Origin: an uncultured Mycobacteriaceae bacterium
GTDB taxonomy: Bacteria > Actinomycetota > Actinomycetes > Mycobacteriales > Mycobacteriaceae
Length of the DNA: 64,000 nt
Assembly (NCBI GenBank): GCA_902826815.1
Contig: CADEGF010000021.1
Coordinates: 32,090-96,089 of the forward strand
Direction: 5' to 3'
Notes under the pieces: model-generated
The model's database searches: none
What the model was told of the DNA's origin: nothing
The model's input: only the letters and a program-made list of their open reading frames with translations
Program-made: the position numbers and the translations under genes
Shown here: positions 47,350 to 56,121 of the stretch, in pieces
Position numbering within the stretch: position 1 is the stretch's first letter
Layout: each line of letters begins with the position of its first letter

Positions 47350-49341
47350 TCACTTCTCGGTCTGCGACAGCACTGGTCGCGAGATGGTTTCGGTGTCGGC
47401 GCGGTACTCCCGCCAGCCGCCGAACTCGGTGATATCGCGATGTTGTTCGGCAAGATCGCGGCGGTACAGGATTCCCGGAAGGACCCGGCCGTCGGCGAGC
47501 TCGACCGGTCCGCGGTAGAGCCCGTCCGGCTCGCCCTCGATGACATGGAGCAGCACTTCGATGGGCACCTGGTAGAGCTCGCCTGAGACGCGACCACCAT
47601 CCTCGCCATCGGCAACGCGGTACATCCCCGGATGGACGTCGGCGATGCTGTGTAACCGGTACTTGTCGACCGTTTCGGTCTTCTCCAGGAACTCCGCGCC
47701 CGCCAGGTTGTCGTGCAGCTTCAGCCCACGCATCAACGTCCCGTTCACGAACAGCAGGCTGTCGTCGAGTCCGGCGCTGATATCGCGGCGTCCGTACCAG
47801 CCGAAGCCGGCCAGGATGAGCGCGAGGAACAGGTAGCCGATGGTGACCTGGGGTGAAGCGTTGACGCCGAACTGGTAGGCGTTGATCAGCCCGATGAACG
47901 ACAGCGCCGCGGCGAGAAGTGCGGTGACGGCGGCCGCATACAACCTGCGGTCGATGACGAAACAGGCGATGGCGCCCAACAGGATTCCCACCAGCACGGC
48001 CCCTTGACCGAACAGCTTGAGGCCGTCGTAGATCACACCGTTGCCTGCCAGGGTGGCGATCCCGACGGTCGAGGCGTCGGTGCCTGCCGCTGCGAGCGAG
48101 TTGTCGATGAGCCCGGTCGCCCATTCGGCCAGGCTCGGAACGATGGCCAGCACGATGGCGGGGGCGTAGCGACGTGGGCTGACGTCGAAGGCCTGCGCCC
48201 CGATGATGAGACCGATGTAGAGCAACATGGGGAACAACGCCTGCATCGGGAAAACCGCCAGCAGCACGCCGACCATCCCGGTGAAGCAGACCACCCCGAC
48301 CACCACACCCGTCGCCAGCGAATACCCGATCCGGGCGCCGACCTGCTTCCAGCCTGGATGACCGACGTAGACCGCCGGCGGGAACGGCGAACCCAGGAAG
48401 GATCCGATGACGGCGCCGAGGCCGTCGGCGGTGAGCACCTGCCGCACCGAGTAGCGGTCACCGGCGGCGGCCGCCGATTCCACGTTGCTCATGGCCTCGG
48501 TGAAGTTGTAGATGCCGAGCGGGATCGCCGAGGCCAGCAGCGGCGCGATGTCGGCCAGCCCGGTCACGACATCGCCGGTCGGGAACGGCAGGTGTACTGC
48601 GATGCCGCTCAACGATTCCGATACCGCGCTGGGATCGAGGATCCCCGACCAGCCGAGTGCGACGGCGATCCACGCCACCGCAGTCGAGAGGAGTACCGCG
48701 AGCAGACCGGCGGGTGCGCCGAACGGCATCTTCCGGCCACCGAGCCAGCCGACCAGGATGAACGCCAGGGCCACGAAGGCCACCCACGGCGCCTGCCACA
48801 TCTGCGCCGACGGGGACATCGAGATGAACGTGATCGAGATACCGGCCAGGGCGCCGAGCATGGCCGCGCGCGGGGTGATGCGGCGGATCCAGGGGCCGAA
48901 CAGCGCGCCGATCAAGACGACGCAGCCGATGATGAACGCCCAGGCAAGTCCGGCTCGCCAGGCCTTCATCGGATCCCCGGACTGCAGCAGCACCGGCAGC
49001 ATCACGACGAACACCACGATGAACGTGTGCGGCACACTCGGCCCGTAGGGCAGTGCCGTCACATCAGTGCGGTTCTCCCGCTTGGCCAGTCGTCTGGCCA
49101 GGATCGTGTACCAGATGTTGCCGAGCGGCAACGCGATCCCTAGTGCTGGCAGGATGCGCCCGTAGACCGTCTCGGGCGGAATCTGCACGACGGTCAGGCA
49201 CAGCCCGGTGAGCACCACGACGTTGAGCAGCACGCCGGTGCCGAGGCCGAAGAATCCGTTCCAATCCCCGTTTGTCCACCAGCGGACCCGCACAGGTGTC
49301 GATGCCGGCCGAGCAGATGGTGCAGCGCTGGTGTTCGTCAC
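47350..49341 (-). CDS. Purine/uracil-type permease fused to an allophanate-hydrolase C-terminal-like domain
   Basis: 663 residues. Residues about 25-520 form a polytopic permease with 12-14 helices of the xanthine/uracil/AzgA type (FGLGTGVLLNVVVLTGLCL, TDVTALPYGPSVPHTF). Residues about 529-650 form a soluble domain beginning LLFVNGTLMRGLKLHDNL, with KYRLHSIADVHPGMYRV, PDGLYRGPVELADGRVLPGI and DITEFGGWREY. This is the pattern of the allophanate hydrolase C-terminal (AtzF/GGCT-like) domain. The fusion links import to a carbamoyl-compound-binding domain. GTG 49341 follows AAGGAG. Confidence 0.82.
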   Translation of the reverse strand: MTNTSAAPSARPASTPVRVRWWTNGDWNGFFGLGTGVLLNVVVLTGLCLTVVQIPPETVYGRILPALGIALPLGNIWYTILARRLAKRENRTDVTALPYGPSVPHTFIVVFVVMLPVLLQSGDPMKAWRAGLAWAFIIGCVVLIGALFGPWIRRITPRAAMLGALAGISITFISMSPSAQMWQAPWVAFVALAFILVGWLGGRKMPFGAPAGLLAVLLSTAVAWIAVALGWSGILDPSAVSESLSGIAVHLPFPTGDVVTGLADIAPLLASAIPLGIYNFTEAMSNVESAAAAGDRYSVRQVLTADGLGAVIGSFLGSPFPPAVYVGHPGWKQVGARIGYSLATGVVVGVVCFTGMVGVLLAVFPMQALFPMLLYIGLIIGAQAFDVSPRRYAPAIVLAIVPSLAEWATGLIDNSLAAAGTDASTVGIATLAGNGVIYDGLKLFGQGAVLVGILLGAIACFVIDRRLYAAAVTALLAAALSFIGLINAYQFGVNASPQVTIGYLFLALILAGFGWYGRRDISAGLDDSLLFVNGTLMRGLKLHDNLAGAEFLEKTETVDKYRLHSIADVHPGMYRVADGEDGGRVSGELYQVPIEVLLHVIEGEPDGLYRGPVELADGRVLPGILYRRDLAEQHRDITEFGGWREYRADTETISRPVLSQTEK

Positions 49342-49372
49342 GTGTCGCACTCCTTGGGGTCGAGGCCGGACG

Positions 49373-50056
49373 TCATGTCGTGGTTGATGTGCGCTGGTCG
49401 ATCGCGTTGGACAGGGCGACGGAATCGGCAACCCAGCCGACAATCCCATCCTGGGCGGAGATCATGGCCAGGGCCGACTCGTGGAACTCCGGAACGTAGG
49501 ACGCGGTGCAGTCCGACAGAACCAGGCACTCGAATCCGCGGTCGTTCGCCTCCCGCGCGGTGCTCTGCACGCACACCTCGGTTGTCACCCCGGCGAACAC
49601 CAGGTGGGTGATTCCACGGATGCGCAGAATCGCTTCCAGGTCGGTGGCGAAGAAGGCGCCCTTGCCGGGCTTGTCCACAACGGCCTCGCCGGGACCAGGG
49701 GTGAGTTCGGGAATGATCCCGTGCCCGGCCGAGCCACGAACGAGCAGCCGCCCCATCGGCCCGTCGGCACCGATACGCAGAGCCGGATGGCCCCGATCGC
49801 GCTTGGCGGGGAACAGATCACTGAGGTCGGGCCGGTGTCCTTCGCGGGTGTGCAGCACCGGCCAGCCCTGCTCGCGGAAGCGGCCCAGCACGGCCGCAGT
49901 CGGCTCGATCGCGCTGCGCAGCCTCGCCACATCGTTGCCCAACGACTCCCCGAAACCACCGGGCTCGAGGAAGTCTCGCTGGAAGTCGATGCACACCAAC
50001 GCTGTTCGCCCCGCCGGAAATGTAAAGGGATATGGGTGCGCCGCAACGGTGATCAC
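49373..50056 (-). CDS. Isochorismatase-like cysteine hydrolase, biuret-hydrolase type
   Basis: 227 residues with the Asp-Lys-Cys triad of the family: D24 (CIDFQRDF), K129 (VVDKPGKGAFF) and C162 (GVTTEVCVQSTAREAND). The segments FLEPGGFGESLGND, LHTREGHRPDLSDL and DKPGKGAFFATDLE closely recall biuret hydrolase BiuH, which removes ammonia from biuret to give allophanate. RutB-type ureidoacrylate hydrolases are a second option. ATG overlaps the carbamate kinase stop. Confidence 0.85.
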   Translation of the reverse strand: MITVAAHPYPFTFPAGRTALVCIDFQRDFLEPGGFGESLGNDVARLRSAIEPTAAVLGRFREQGWPVLHTREGHRPDLSDLFPAKRDRGHPALRIGADGPMGRLLVRGSAGHGIIPELTPGPGEAVVDKPGKGAFFATDLEAILRIRGITHLVFAGVTTEVCVQSTAREANDRGFECLVLSDCTASYVPEFHESALAMISAQDGIVGWVADSVALSNAIDQRTSTTT

Positions 50057-51036
50057 TGCAGGACCTGCCGATCATCGGCAAACTCGGCGACCACGTGGGT
50101 ACCGGCCGTGCCCGCCAGCGCTTCCCGCAGCCGCGGCAGCGACGTGATGATGGCTTCCCGACCACCGTCGCTGAGGAACTGCAGAGCGGACTCCACCTTG
50201 GGGCCCATCGAACCGGCCGGGAACTCGCCCGCCGCCAGGTGGTCACGCGCCTCGCAGGCGCTGATCCTGCCCAGCGCACGCTCGCCAGACGTGCCGTAGC
50301 CGACGTACACCTGGTCGACACCGGTGACCAGGACCAGGACCTCGATCCCCACCGTGGCTGCCAGCACGGCTGATGCGCGGTCCTTGTCAATGACGGCATC
50401 GGTGCTCCGCCAGCCGTTCTCGTCGCGGACCACGGGCACGCCGCCCCCGCCGCCGGCGATGACAACGGCGCCTGCAGCCGTGAGCGTGCGCACGTGGTCG
50501 GCCTCCAGGATCGACAGGGGATGCGGACTGGCCACGACGCGGCGATAGACGCCGGGTGCAGTCTCGCTGACCGTCCAGCCTTCTTCGCTCGTGCGTCGGC
50601 GCGCGACCTCCATCGTCATCTGTGAACCGATGGGTTTCGTCGGCAGCGCGAAGGCCGGGTCGCCGAGGTCGACTTCGGCATGCGTGATCAGGGCTGCGGC
50701 GCGCGCCGCCAGTCCGCGGCGAAGCAGAGCGCTGTCGATTGCGGTCGCGATGATGTGCCCGATCCCTCCTTGCGAGTCAGCGACTGCCAGCCACAGCGGC
50801 AATTCCGGCAGCCCCTCGATGGTGGCCTCGGGGGCGATCAGCTCTCCCCGCCGCAGGATGAACCCGACCTGGGGACCGTTGCCGTGGCTCACCACCACTG
50901 TCCAACCCTCGGCGATCAGGTCGGCGACCTGCTCGGCGAACTCCACGGCGCGTTCCTGCTGGCGTGGTATCGATCCAGGTTCGCCGTCGAGGACCAGGGC
51001 ATTGCCACCGATGGCGACCAGAGCAACCCGATTCAT
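50053..51036 (-). CDS. arcC: Carbamate kinase
   Basis: 327 residues of the amino acid kinase fold: VAIGGNAL, VVVSHGNGPQVG, PIGSQMT, GGGGGVPVVRD and DKDRASAVLA, and AGSMGPKVESAL. It transfers phosphate from carbamoyl phosphate to ADP, yielding ATP, ammonia and CO2. Overlaps its neighbours by ATGA on both sides. In ureide pathways it recovers ATP from the carbamoyl phosphate made by the FdrA complex. Confidence 0.95.
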   Translation of the reverse strand: MNRVALVAIGGNALVLDGEPGSIPRQQERAVEFAEQVADLIAEGWTVVVSHGNGPQVGFILRRGELIAPEATIEGLPELPLWLAVADSQGGIGHIIATAIDSALLRRGLAARAAALITHAEVDLGDPAFALPTKPIGSQMTMEVARRRTSEEGWTVSETAPGVYRRVVASPHPLSILEADHVRTLTAAGAVVIAGGGGGVPVVRDENGWRSTDAVIDKDRASAVLAATVGIEVLVLVTGVDQVYVGYGTSGERALGRISACEARDHLAAGEFPAGSMGPKVESALQFLSDGGREAIITSLPRLREALAGTAGTHVVAEFADDRQVLQ

Positions 51037-52409
51037 CCGCGAACACCCTCCTGCGCCAGTGCGGTGACCGCCGCGATGAACACCTCGCTGGGGGCCGAGA
51101 CGATGCCTGCGCCGATCTGGCCTACTCCCGCCTCCCGGTGGGCGATCCCGGTGTTGATCACCGGAAGGACACCGGTGTCGAGGACCTTGAGAACATCGAT
51201 GCCGCACGGAGCGCCGACGAAGTTCGCAGGCGGCAGTGGATAGGCGGGATGCGGGCCCAGCGTGATCCGCCGCATCGACCTGGTCATCGCCTGCGCATCG
51301 GCGGGAGTGCCGCCGACGAACTGGGTGATCGCCGGAGAGGCGGCCATCGCGAAGCCTCCGAGGCCCAGGGTCTCGGTGATGGCGGAGTCCCCCAGGTCAG
51401 GGTTGGCGTCGGCGACGCCGTAGCCGGGGAAGAACAGTCCATCGGCCGGACCGACCGGGGCGGTGAACCACCGGTCACCGGTCGCGGCCATCCGCAGGCC
51501 GAACTCGACGCCATTGCGACTCATCGCCGTGACGAGCGTGGAGCCGGGCAATCCAACCGCGGCGTCCATGGCCAGCTTTGCCGAGGCCATCGAGAGGTTG
51601 AGGGCGAAGTGATCGTTGCCGGCCAGGAACCGCAGCACCTCGGTTCCGCCGGGCAGACCTGCCAACGTCGGGGCCAGCCGGCGGGTGAACAGGCATGTCG
51701 CGGCGACGTTGCGGTTGTGACCCTCGTCGCCCATCGCGAGCGCCTGTGCGATCAGGGACGTCGCATCGACCGGGCCGTCAGCGGCAAGGGCCTGATCCAG
51801 TGCCGGACCCAGGACGTCGCGCATCCAGCCGAGCCGATCGATGACCTCGTCGTCGTAGGCGCCGAATCGAAGGACCTTGCCAAGGCCCTCGTTAAGGGTG
51901 GCGAAGGCGGTCCGCCCGCCGTCCTCGACGACCAGGACGGGCATGGATGGAGCGATGATCCCGGCCATCGGCCCGACGGCGCCGTGCTGATGGCACGGGG
52001 CGACCGCGATCTCACCGCGGTGCAGCATGGCGGTCGCCTGCGCGGGGTCGGTTGCCCATCCCTCGTGGATCGCCGCCCCGACCAGCGCGCCCAGCATCGG
52101 CCCGCACATCCGGTCGATCTCGATCGGCGGCCCGGCGTGGAGCAGGGTCCGCCCGGTGGCAAGAGCCGGGATCTCCGCACTGGCCGAACGGACCCGGACC
52201 AGTTGTGGTCGGACGCGGTGGACAGCCGCGATCGCAACCTGATTGGCGGCGTTGGTCGCCTCGGTGTCTATCGCGAGCATGGCCCTCGCCGCGGCGAGGT
52301 CTCCGAACGCCGGTGGCCGCCAGTCCAATTGGACGACGTCGTCGCCCGCGACGCTCCCCACGATGAGAGGGAGTCCCGCGTTGAGCACCTTGACCCCGCC
52401 GGTGATCAT
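51033..52409 (-). CDS. DUF1116 protein, copy 1
   Basis: 458 residues with LLHAGPPIEIDRMCGPMLGA, APCHQHGAVGPMAG, MGDEGHNRN, SRNGVEFGLRM and IAHREAGVGQIGAGIV, clearly the same family as the second copy but divergent. The AITETLGLGGFAMAASPAI block is nearly identical in both. ATG overlaps the fdrA copy 1 stop. Confidence 0.9.
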   Translation of the reverse strand: MITGGVKVLNAGLPLIVGSVAGDDVVQLDWRPPAFGDLAAARAMLAIDTEATNAANQVAIAAVHRVRPQLVRVRSASAEIPALATGRTLLHAGPPIEIDRMCGPMLGALVGAAIHEGWATDPAQATAMLHRGEIAVAPCHQHGAVGPMAGIIAPSMPVLVVEDGGRTAFATLNEGLGKVLRFGAYDDEVIDRLGWMRDVLGPALDQALAADGPVDATSLIAQALAMGDEGHNRNVAATCLFTRRLAPTLAGLPGGTEVLRFLAGNDHFALNLSMASAKLAMDAAVGLPGSTLVTAMSRNGVEFGLRMAATGDRWFTAPVGPADGLFFPGYGVADANPDLGDSAITETLGLGGFAMAASPAITQFVGGTPADAQAMTRSMRRITLGPHPAYPLPPANFVGAPCGIDVLKVLDTGVLPVINTGIAHREAGVGQIGAGIVSAPSEVFIAAVTALAQEGVRG

Positions 52410-53893
52410 GGGGTGACCCCTGCGCCGGCCACGCAGGCAGCGACGTGGCGGGCCGCTGCGGCATTGGAGCCGTGCAGCAGCACTCCGGCATCGCGCAGGA
52501 TCCGGCGCTGGGCGTCGGATCCTTGGGGATCGTCGCGCGTGCCGCAGACCGATCCGACGACGTGGAGGACACGACCGTCGGCCGCGGCGACGTCCCGTGC
52601 TGTGCGGACAGCACCGGCGAGTGGGGTGGCCGGATCGGGCGCGGCGCCGTGGCCGAGGACGAGGTCGACCAGCAGGATCCCGACATCGCGGACATCTCCT
52701 GCCGCGGCGACTCGCTCTGCGCGCCCGGCCGGGTCGATCATTGGGTGTGGTCGCCCGGCGGTGAACTCATCGTCGCCGAGGTCGATGATCTCGGCATGCA
52801 CGCCGGCCCGGCCGAGGATGACCTCGGCTTCCGCTGCAAGCGTGCCACCGGTGTAGAGGCCGAGCACACCCGCAGGACAGTCGAGGCCAGTGCCCGAGCG
52901 GGCAGCGGGCACGCAATCTTCGAGGTCGAACGACTTCCCGAGGAGTTCAGCGACTGCCCGCGCGCCGCCGTCAAGAGTGCCCCGTACCCGAACCCGCCCG
53001 TCCTCGTCGGAAGCGCCCAACAGACAGGCCACGGCGGGCTTGCCGAGCGTGGCGAGTCTGGTCAGGATCCGGTGGGCCACCTCGGGTGCGGGCGGCTTTG
53101 AGACCAGCACGACGACCTCGGAGCCTGGATCCTCGCGAACCAGCTCCAGCGCGTGTTCGGTCATCAGTCCGCCCACCGCTGCGGAGAGATCACGTCCGCC
53201 GACACCGATGAGCTGTGAAGTGCCGCAGCCGGCAGCGTCGAGCAGGCATGAGACCTCCTGCGCTCCGGTTCCTGAGGCAGCGACGATCGCGACTGGTCCT
53301 CGCCGTACGGCATTGGCGAATCCAAGCGGGACACCGTCGACGATGGCGGTGCCGCAGTCGGGGCCCATCATCAACAGACCTGACTCGACGGCCAACCGCT
53401 TCAGGCGCACCTCATCGGTGAGCGTGACGTTGTCGGAGAAGCAGAACACGTGCAGACCGCGGCGCAAGGCCTGCTCAGCGACAAGGGGTGCATAGATTCC
53501 AGGTGTGGATACGGCCGCGAGCGTGAGGTCCGCCCGGTGCTCGATCGCCTCGGCCACCGTCCGCGGGCCGATCGTGTGCGCCTGCGTATCGCCCTCATCG
53601 GCTCGTTGTAGTCCGTCCTGCACGGCCTCAAGGGCTCGGGCAGATGTGGCCGCATTGTCGGCACGCACCACGATGACGAGATCGTCTGGTGCGGCCACGA
53701 TGTCGGCCGGGAGCATTTCTGACTGCGCAAGGACCTGCAGGTTCGCGGGTGTGCCCATCACGGCTCCCACTTGCGCCACTCCCGGCAGATCCTTGGCCGA
53801 GGCAGCCAGCGCCATCAACGTGACCGAGTCCCGGTACAGGCGCGGCAGAACCAGAAAGTCCAGGACTCCCGACTCCTCCGCCGCCGACGTCAT
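52406..53893 (-). CDS. fdrA: FdrA-like protein, copy 1
   Basis: 495 residues, first gene of the leftward operon. Family segments MGPDCGTAI, IVAASGTGAQE, LIGVGGRDLSAAVGG, VLVSKPPAPEV and RPHPMIDP are present. It is paralogous to copy 2 but has clearly different N and C termini, so the duplication is old or the two pairs were acquired separately. ATG 53893. Its promoter lies in the region shared with pucR. Confidence 0.9.
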   Translation of the reverse strand: MTSAAEESGVLDFLVLPRLYRDSVTLMALAASAKDLPGVAQVGAVMGTPANLQVLAQSEMLPADIVAAPDDLVIVVRADNAATSARALEAVQDGLQRADEGDTQAHTIGPRTVAEAIEHRADLTLAAVSTPGIYAPLVAEQALRRGLHVFCFSDNVTLTDEVRLKRLAVESGLLMMGPDCGTAIVDGVPLGFANAVRRGPVAIVAASGTGAQEVSCLLDAAGCGTSQLIGVGGRDLSAAVGGLMTEHALELVREDPGSEVVVLVSKPPAPEVAHRILTRLATLGKPAVACLLGASDEDGRVRVRGTLDGGARAVAELLGKSFDLEDCVPAARSGTGLDCPAGVLGLYTGGTLAAEAEVILGRAGVHAEIIDLGDDEFTAGRPHPMIDPAGRAERVAAAGDVRDVGILLVDLVLGHGAAPDPATPLAGAVRTARDVAAADGRVLHVVGSVCGTRDDPQGSDAQRRILRDAGVLLHGSNAAAARHVAACVAGAGVTP

Positions 53894-53914
53894 TCGTGCA
53901 CCCGCGGCCCGGGC

Positions 53915-54065
53915 TGTCCGAGATGGATATTGCGAGCTTTCGGAACCTGGAGAGTGGAAGCCTGTCCGAATGGGCTCGACATGTTATGAACTGTAGGGGT
54001 GAAAGCCCGAGGGTACAGCGTCCAGATCGGCACACAGTACTGACAGACGTTGTCCGAATCGGACA
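53915..54065. promoter_or_regulatory. Repeated TGTCCGA sites between fdrA and pucR
   Basis: TGTCCGA occurs at 53915-53921, 53963-53969 and 54051-54057; the last is half of the palindrome TGTCCGA-A-TCGGACA (54051-54065). These are the best candidates for PucR binding sites controlling the operon and the regulator. Confidence 0.55.
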
Positions 54066-54091
54066 GGCGGTGCGCGATCAATAACATCACG

Positions 54092-55588
54092 GTGAGCGAC
54101 CTGATGACCTTGCCGGTGCTCAGTCGCGCCTATGTCCTCGGCGGTGCCGCTGGTCTCGATCGCAGCGTGACAGGCGTCAATGTCATGGAGGTTCCAGACA
54201 TCGAGGCTTACATCTCCGCGGGCGAGCTGCTCCTCACCACCGCCTACGCGGTGCGCGAGCATCCCGAGCGGCTCGTCGACCTGCTACCCACGCTGGCCGA
54301 GCGTGGCCTGGCCGCGCTGGCGGTGACGCCGGTGCGCTACCTCGGGCGCCTTCCGGACCGGCTCGGCGTGGAGGCCGACCGGCTGGGCTTTCCGGTGATC
54401 GTGCTGCCCGACGGCACGTCGTTCAAACAGGTCATCGGCGCCGTGCTGGCTGTGGTGCTGGCTGAGTACGGCGCCGAACCCGGTGGCGCGGAAGCGATCC
54501 GCGAGCGCCTCACCGGTGTGGCACTCGCGGGCGGCGGACTGGAGGAGATCGCCCGCACGCTGGCGGGAGCCCTCGATCGTGAGGTGCTCGTGCTGGACCA
54601 GGACGGCCAGACCCTCGGGCACGCGACTCCCCACGAGGGCGACGACACCGCCCGCGGGAAGGGTCTGGACCCGGCGCACCCCTCGACTCCGTGGGTCTTC
54701 CCCATCACGGTCGCGGGCAACACCCGTGGCCGGGTCCTCGTCGACGGCGAGGCCGAGCCCAGCCTCGGCCAACGCCGGCTGATCCGGCAATCCTGCTTCG
54801 CGGCGGGTATGCACATCGCCCAGGTGCTGGCCGGGATCGAGCTCGACAGACGACTACGGGTGTTGTTCCTCGAAGAGCTCGTCTCCGGCAGCACCTTCGA
54901 CGAACCCACCCTGCAACAGCGCTCCCGGCTGTTCGGGTGGGATATGAGCGGCCAACGCATCATCCTGCTGTCCCGCTGCTCGAGCGAACTCGCCGAAACG
55001 TCCATGCAGAAGGCGGCAGCTGCCGTCCTGCCAAGAGGTTCGCAGGTATGGCCACGAGGCGACGAGGTCGTCGCAGTGGTCGCGCTGCCCGACGTCGTCG
55101 CGCCCCACTCCCTTGACCTGCTCGCCGCCCGGTGGCGCGCCGCGTTGGTGGACGCGGGCGCGGCCGAGGCCACCGTGGCCGTGGGATCGCCGGCCGACCA
55201 TCCGGCCGGACTCGCCCAGAGTCACACCACCGCCCGCGAGGCACTGCGGATCGCCGTGCAGACCCAGATGCAGACCGCCCGCTTCGACGAATTGGACCTC
55301 GAGCGCCTGCTCCTCGCCGTGCCACGTCCGGTGCTCGCTGACTTCGTGGATCGCAACGTCGGCAAGCTGGTCACGCAGGACCAGCGCGACTCCTCCGACC
55401 TCTGCGCCACACTCGGCGCTTATCTCGGGCTCGGGAATGCGGCCGAGGCTGCGCGCAGCCTGTACATCCACTACAACACGATGAAGCATCGACTTGCCCG
55501 GATCAGTGAGTTCACCGGCGCCGACTTGCACGATCCACGAACCCGACTGAGGCTCGCGCTGGCTATGCAGATCCGCAAACTGATCTGA
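54092..55588 (+). CDS. PucR family transcriptional regulator
   Basis: About 498 residues: an N-terminal PucR domain (SDLMTLPVLSRAYVLGGAAGLDRSV ... ISAGELLLTTAYA), a central GGDEF-like region, and a C-terminal PucR helix-turn-helix (LGAYLGLGNAAEAARSLYIHYNTMKHRLARISEF). The family controls purine and ureide catabolism in Gram-positive bacteria. The GTG at 54092 is chosen because the domain starts there; a TTG at 54050 would place the palindrome in the coding region. Divergent from the operon it likely controls. Confidence 0.85.
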   Translation: MSDLMTLPVLSRAYVLGGAAGLDRSVTGVNVMEVPDIEAYISAGELLLTTAYAVREHPERLVDLLPTLAERGLAALAVTPVRYLGRLPDRLGVEADRLGFPVIVLPDGTSFKQVIGAVLAVVLAEYGAEPGGAEAIRERLTGVALAGGGLEEIARTLAGALDREVLVLDQDGQTLGHATPHEGDDTARGKGLDPAHPSTPWVFPITVAGNTRGRVLVDGEAEPSLGQRRLIRQSCFAAGMHIAQVLAGIELDRRLRVLFLEELVSGSTFDEPTLQQRSRLFGWDMSGQRIILLSRCSSELAETSMQKAAAAVLPRGSQVWPRGDEVVAVVALPDVVAPHSLDLLAARWRAALVDAGAAEATVAVGSPADHPAGLAQSHTTAREALRIAVQTQMQTARFDELDLERLLLAVPRPVLADFVDRNVGKLVTQDQRDSSDLCATLGAYLGLGNAAEAARSLYIHYNTMKHRLARISEFTGADLHDPRTRLRLALAMQIRKLI

Positions 55589-55593
55589 GCAAA

Positions 55594-56100
55594 CTAGAGC
55601 AAATCCAGCAGGAACGGCAGTTCCTGGGTGGCGTACCAAGCCAGGTCGTGGTCCTGGGCATCCCCGACGGTCAACTCGGCGTCCTCATCCCCCAGATCGG
55701 CGGCGTCGACGGCCTCGATAGCGGCCAGCACCGCCGCCTCGGCTGCCTGATTGTCGACGTAGGCGGCGAGCACCTGGTCGTAGACGACTGGTCCGGACAG
55801 CCGCACCACGGAGTCGTCGAGGTCGGGCCGAGGGGTGGCGCTGTCGACCTCGGCGACGAGCACAGCGCGCCGCGCAGGAAGGTCGCCCGGCTCCTCGTCG
55901 GCAGCGCCTGCCAGCAGTCGCACCGACGCGAGCGCTGCCTCGCGCAGGGCCACCTCGGCCAGTTCGTCGTCGTCACCTTCTGAGTAGGACTCCCGCAGCG
56001 CAGGGGTCACCGCGAAAGCCGTGCCGTTGACAGGGCTCACCGCTCGATCGGCGACGAGCTTCTGCAGCATCGCCAGGGTCGCAGGCACATAGACGCGCAC
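55594..56100 (-). CDS. DUF6912 protein (Rv3231c-like)
   Basis: 168 residues: VRVYVPATLAMLQKLV, then an acidic helical body and ending HDLAWYATQELPFLLDLL. It is the orthologue of Rv3231c, which normally follows the DesA3 reductase gene; here the ureide cluster separates them. GTG 56100 is preferred over TTG 56103. No function known. Convergent with pucR, five bases apart. Confidence 0.82.
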   Translation of the reverse strand: MRVYVPATLAMLQKLVADRAVSPVNGTAFAVTPALRESYSEGDDDELAEVALREAALASVRLLAGAADEEPGDLPARRAVLVAEVDSATPRPDLDDSVVRLSGPVVYDQVLAAYVDNQAAEAAVLAAIEAVDAADLGDEDAELTVGDAQDHDLAWYATQELPFLLDLL

Positions 56101-56121
56101 CAAGCGAGGTTAGCGGTCGCC

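Noticed and set aside
45839-48124. A 761-residue reading of fdrA copy 2 starting inside the permease gene
   Set aside because: The extra 260 residues overlap the permease, have no domain, and a good ribosome-binding site precedes the GTG at 47335.
43490-55588. A prophage or integrative element around the ureide block
   Set aside because: I see no integrase, tRNA, attachment repeats or phage genes at its ends.
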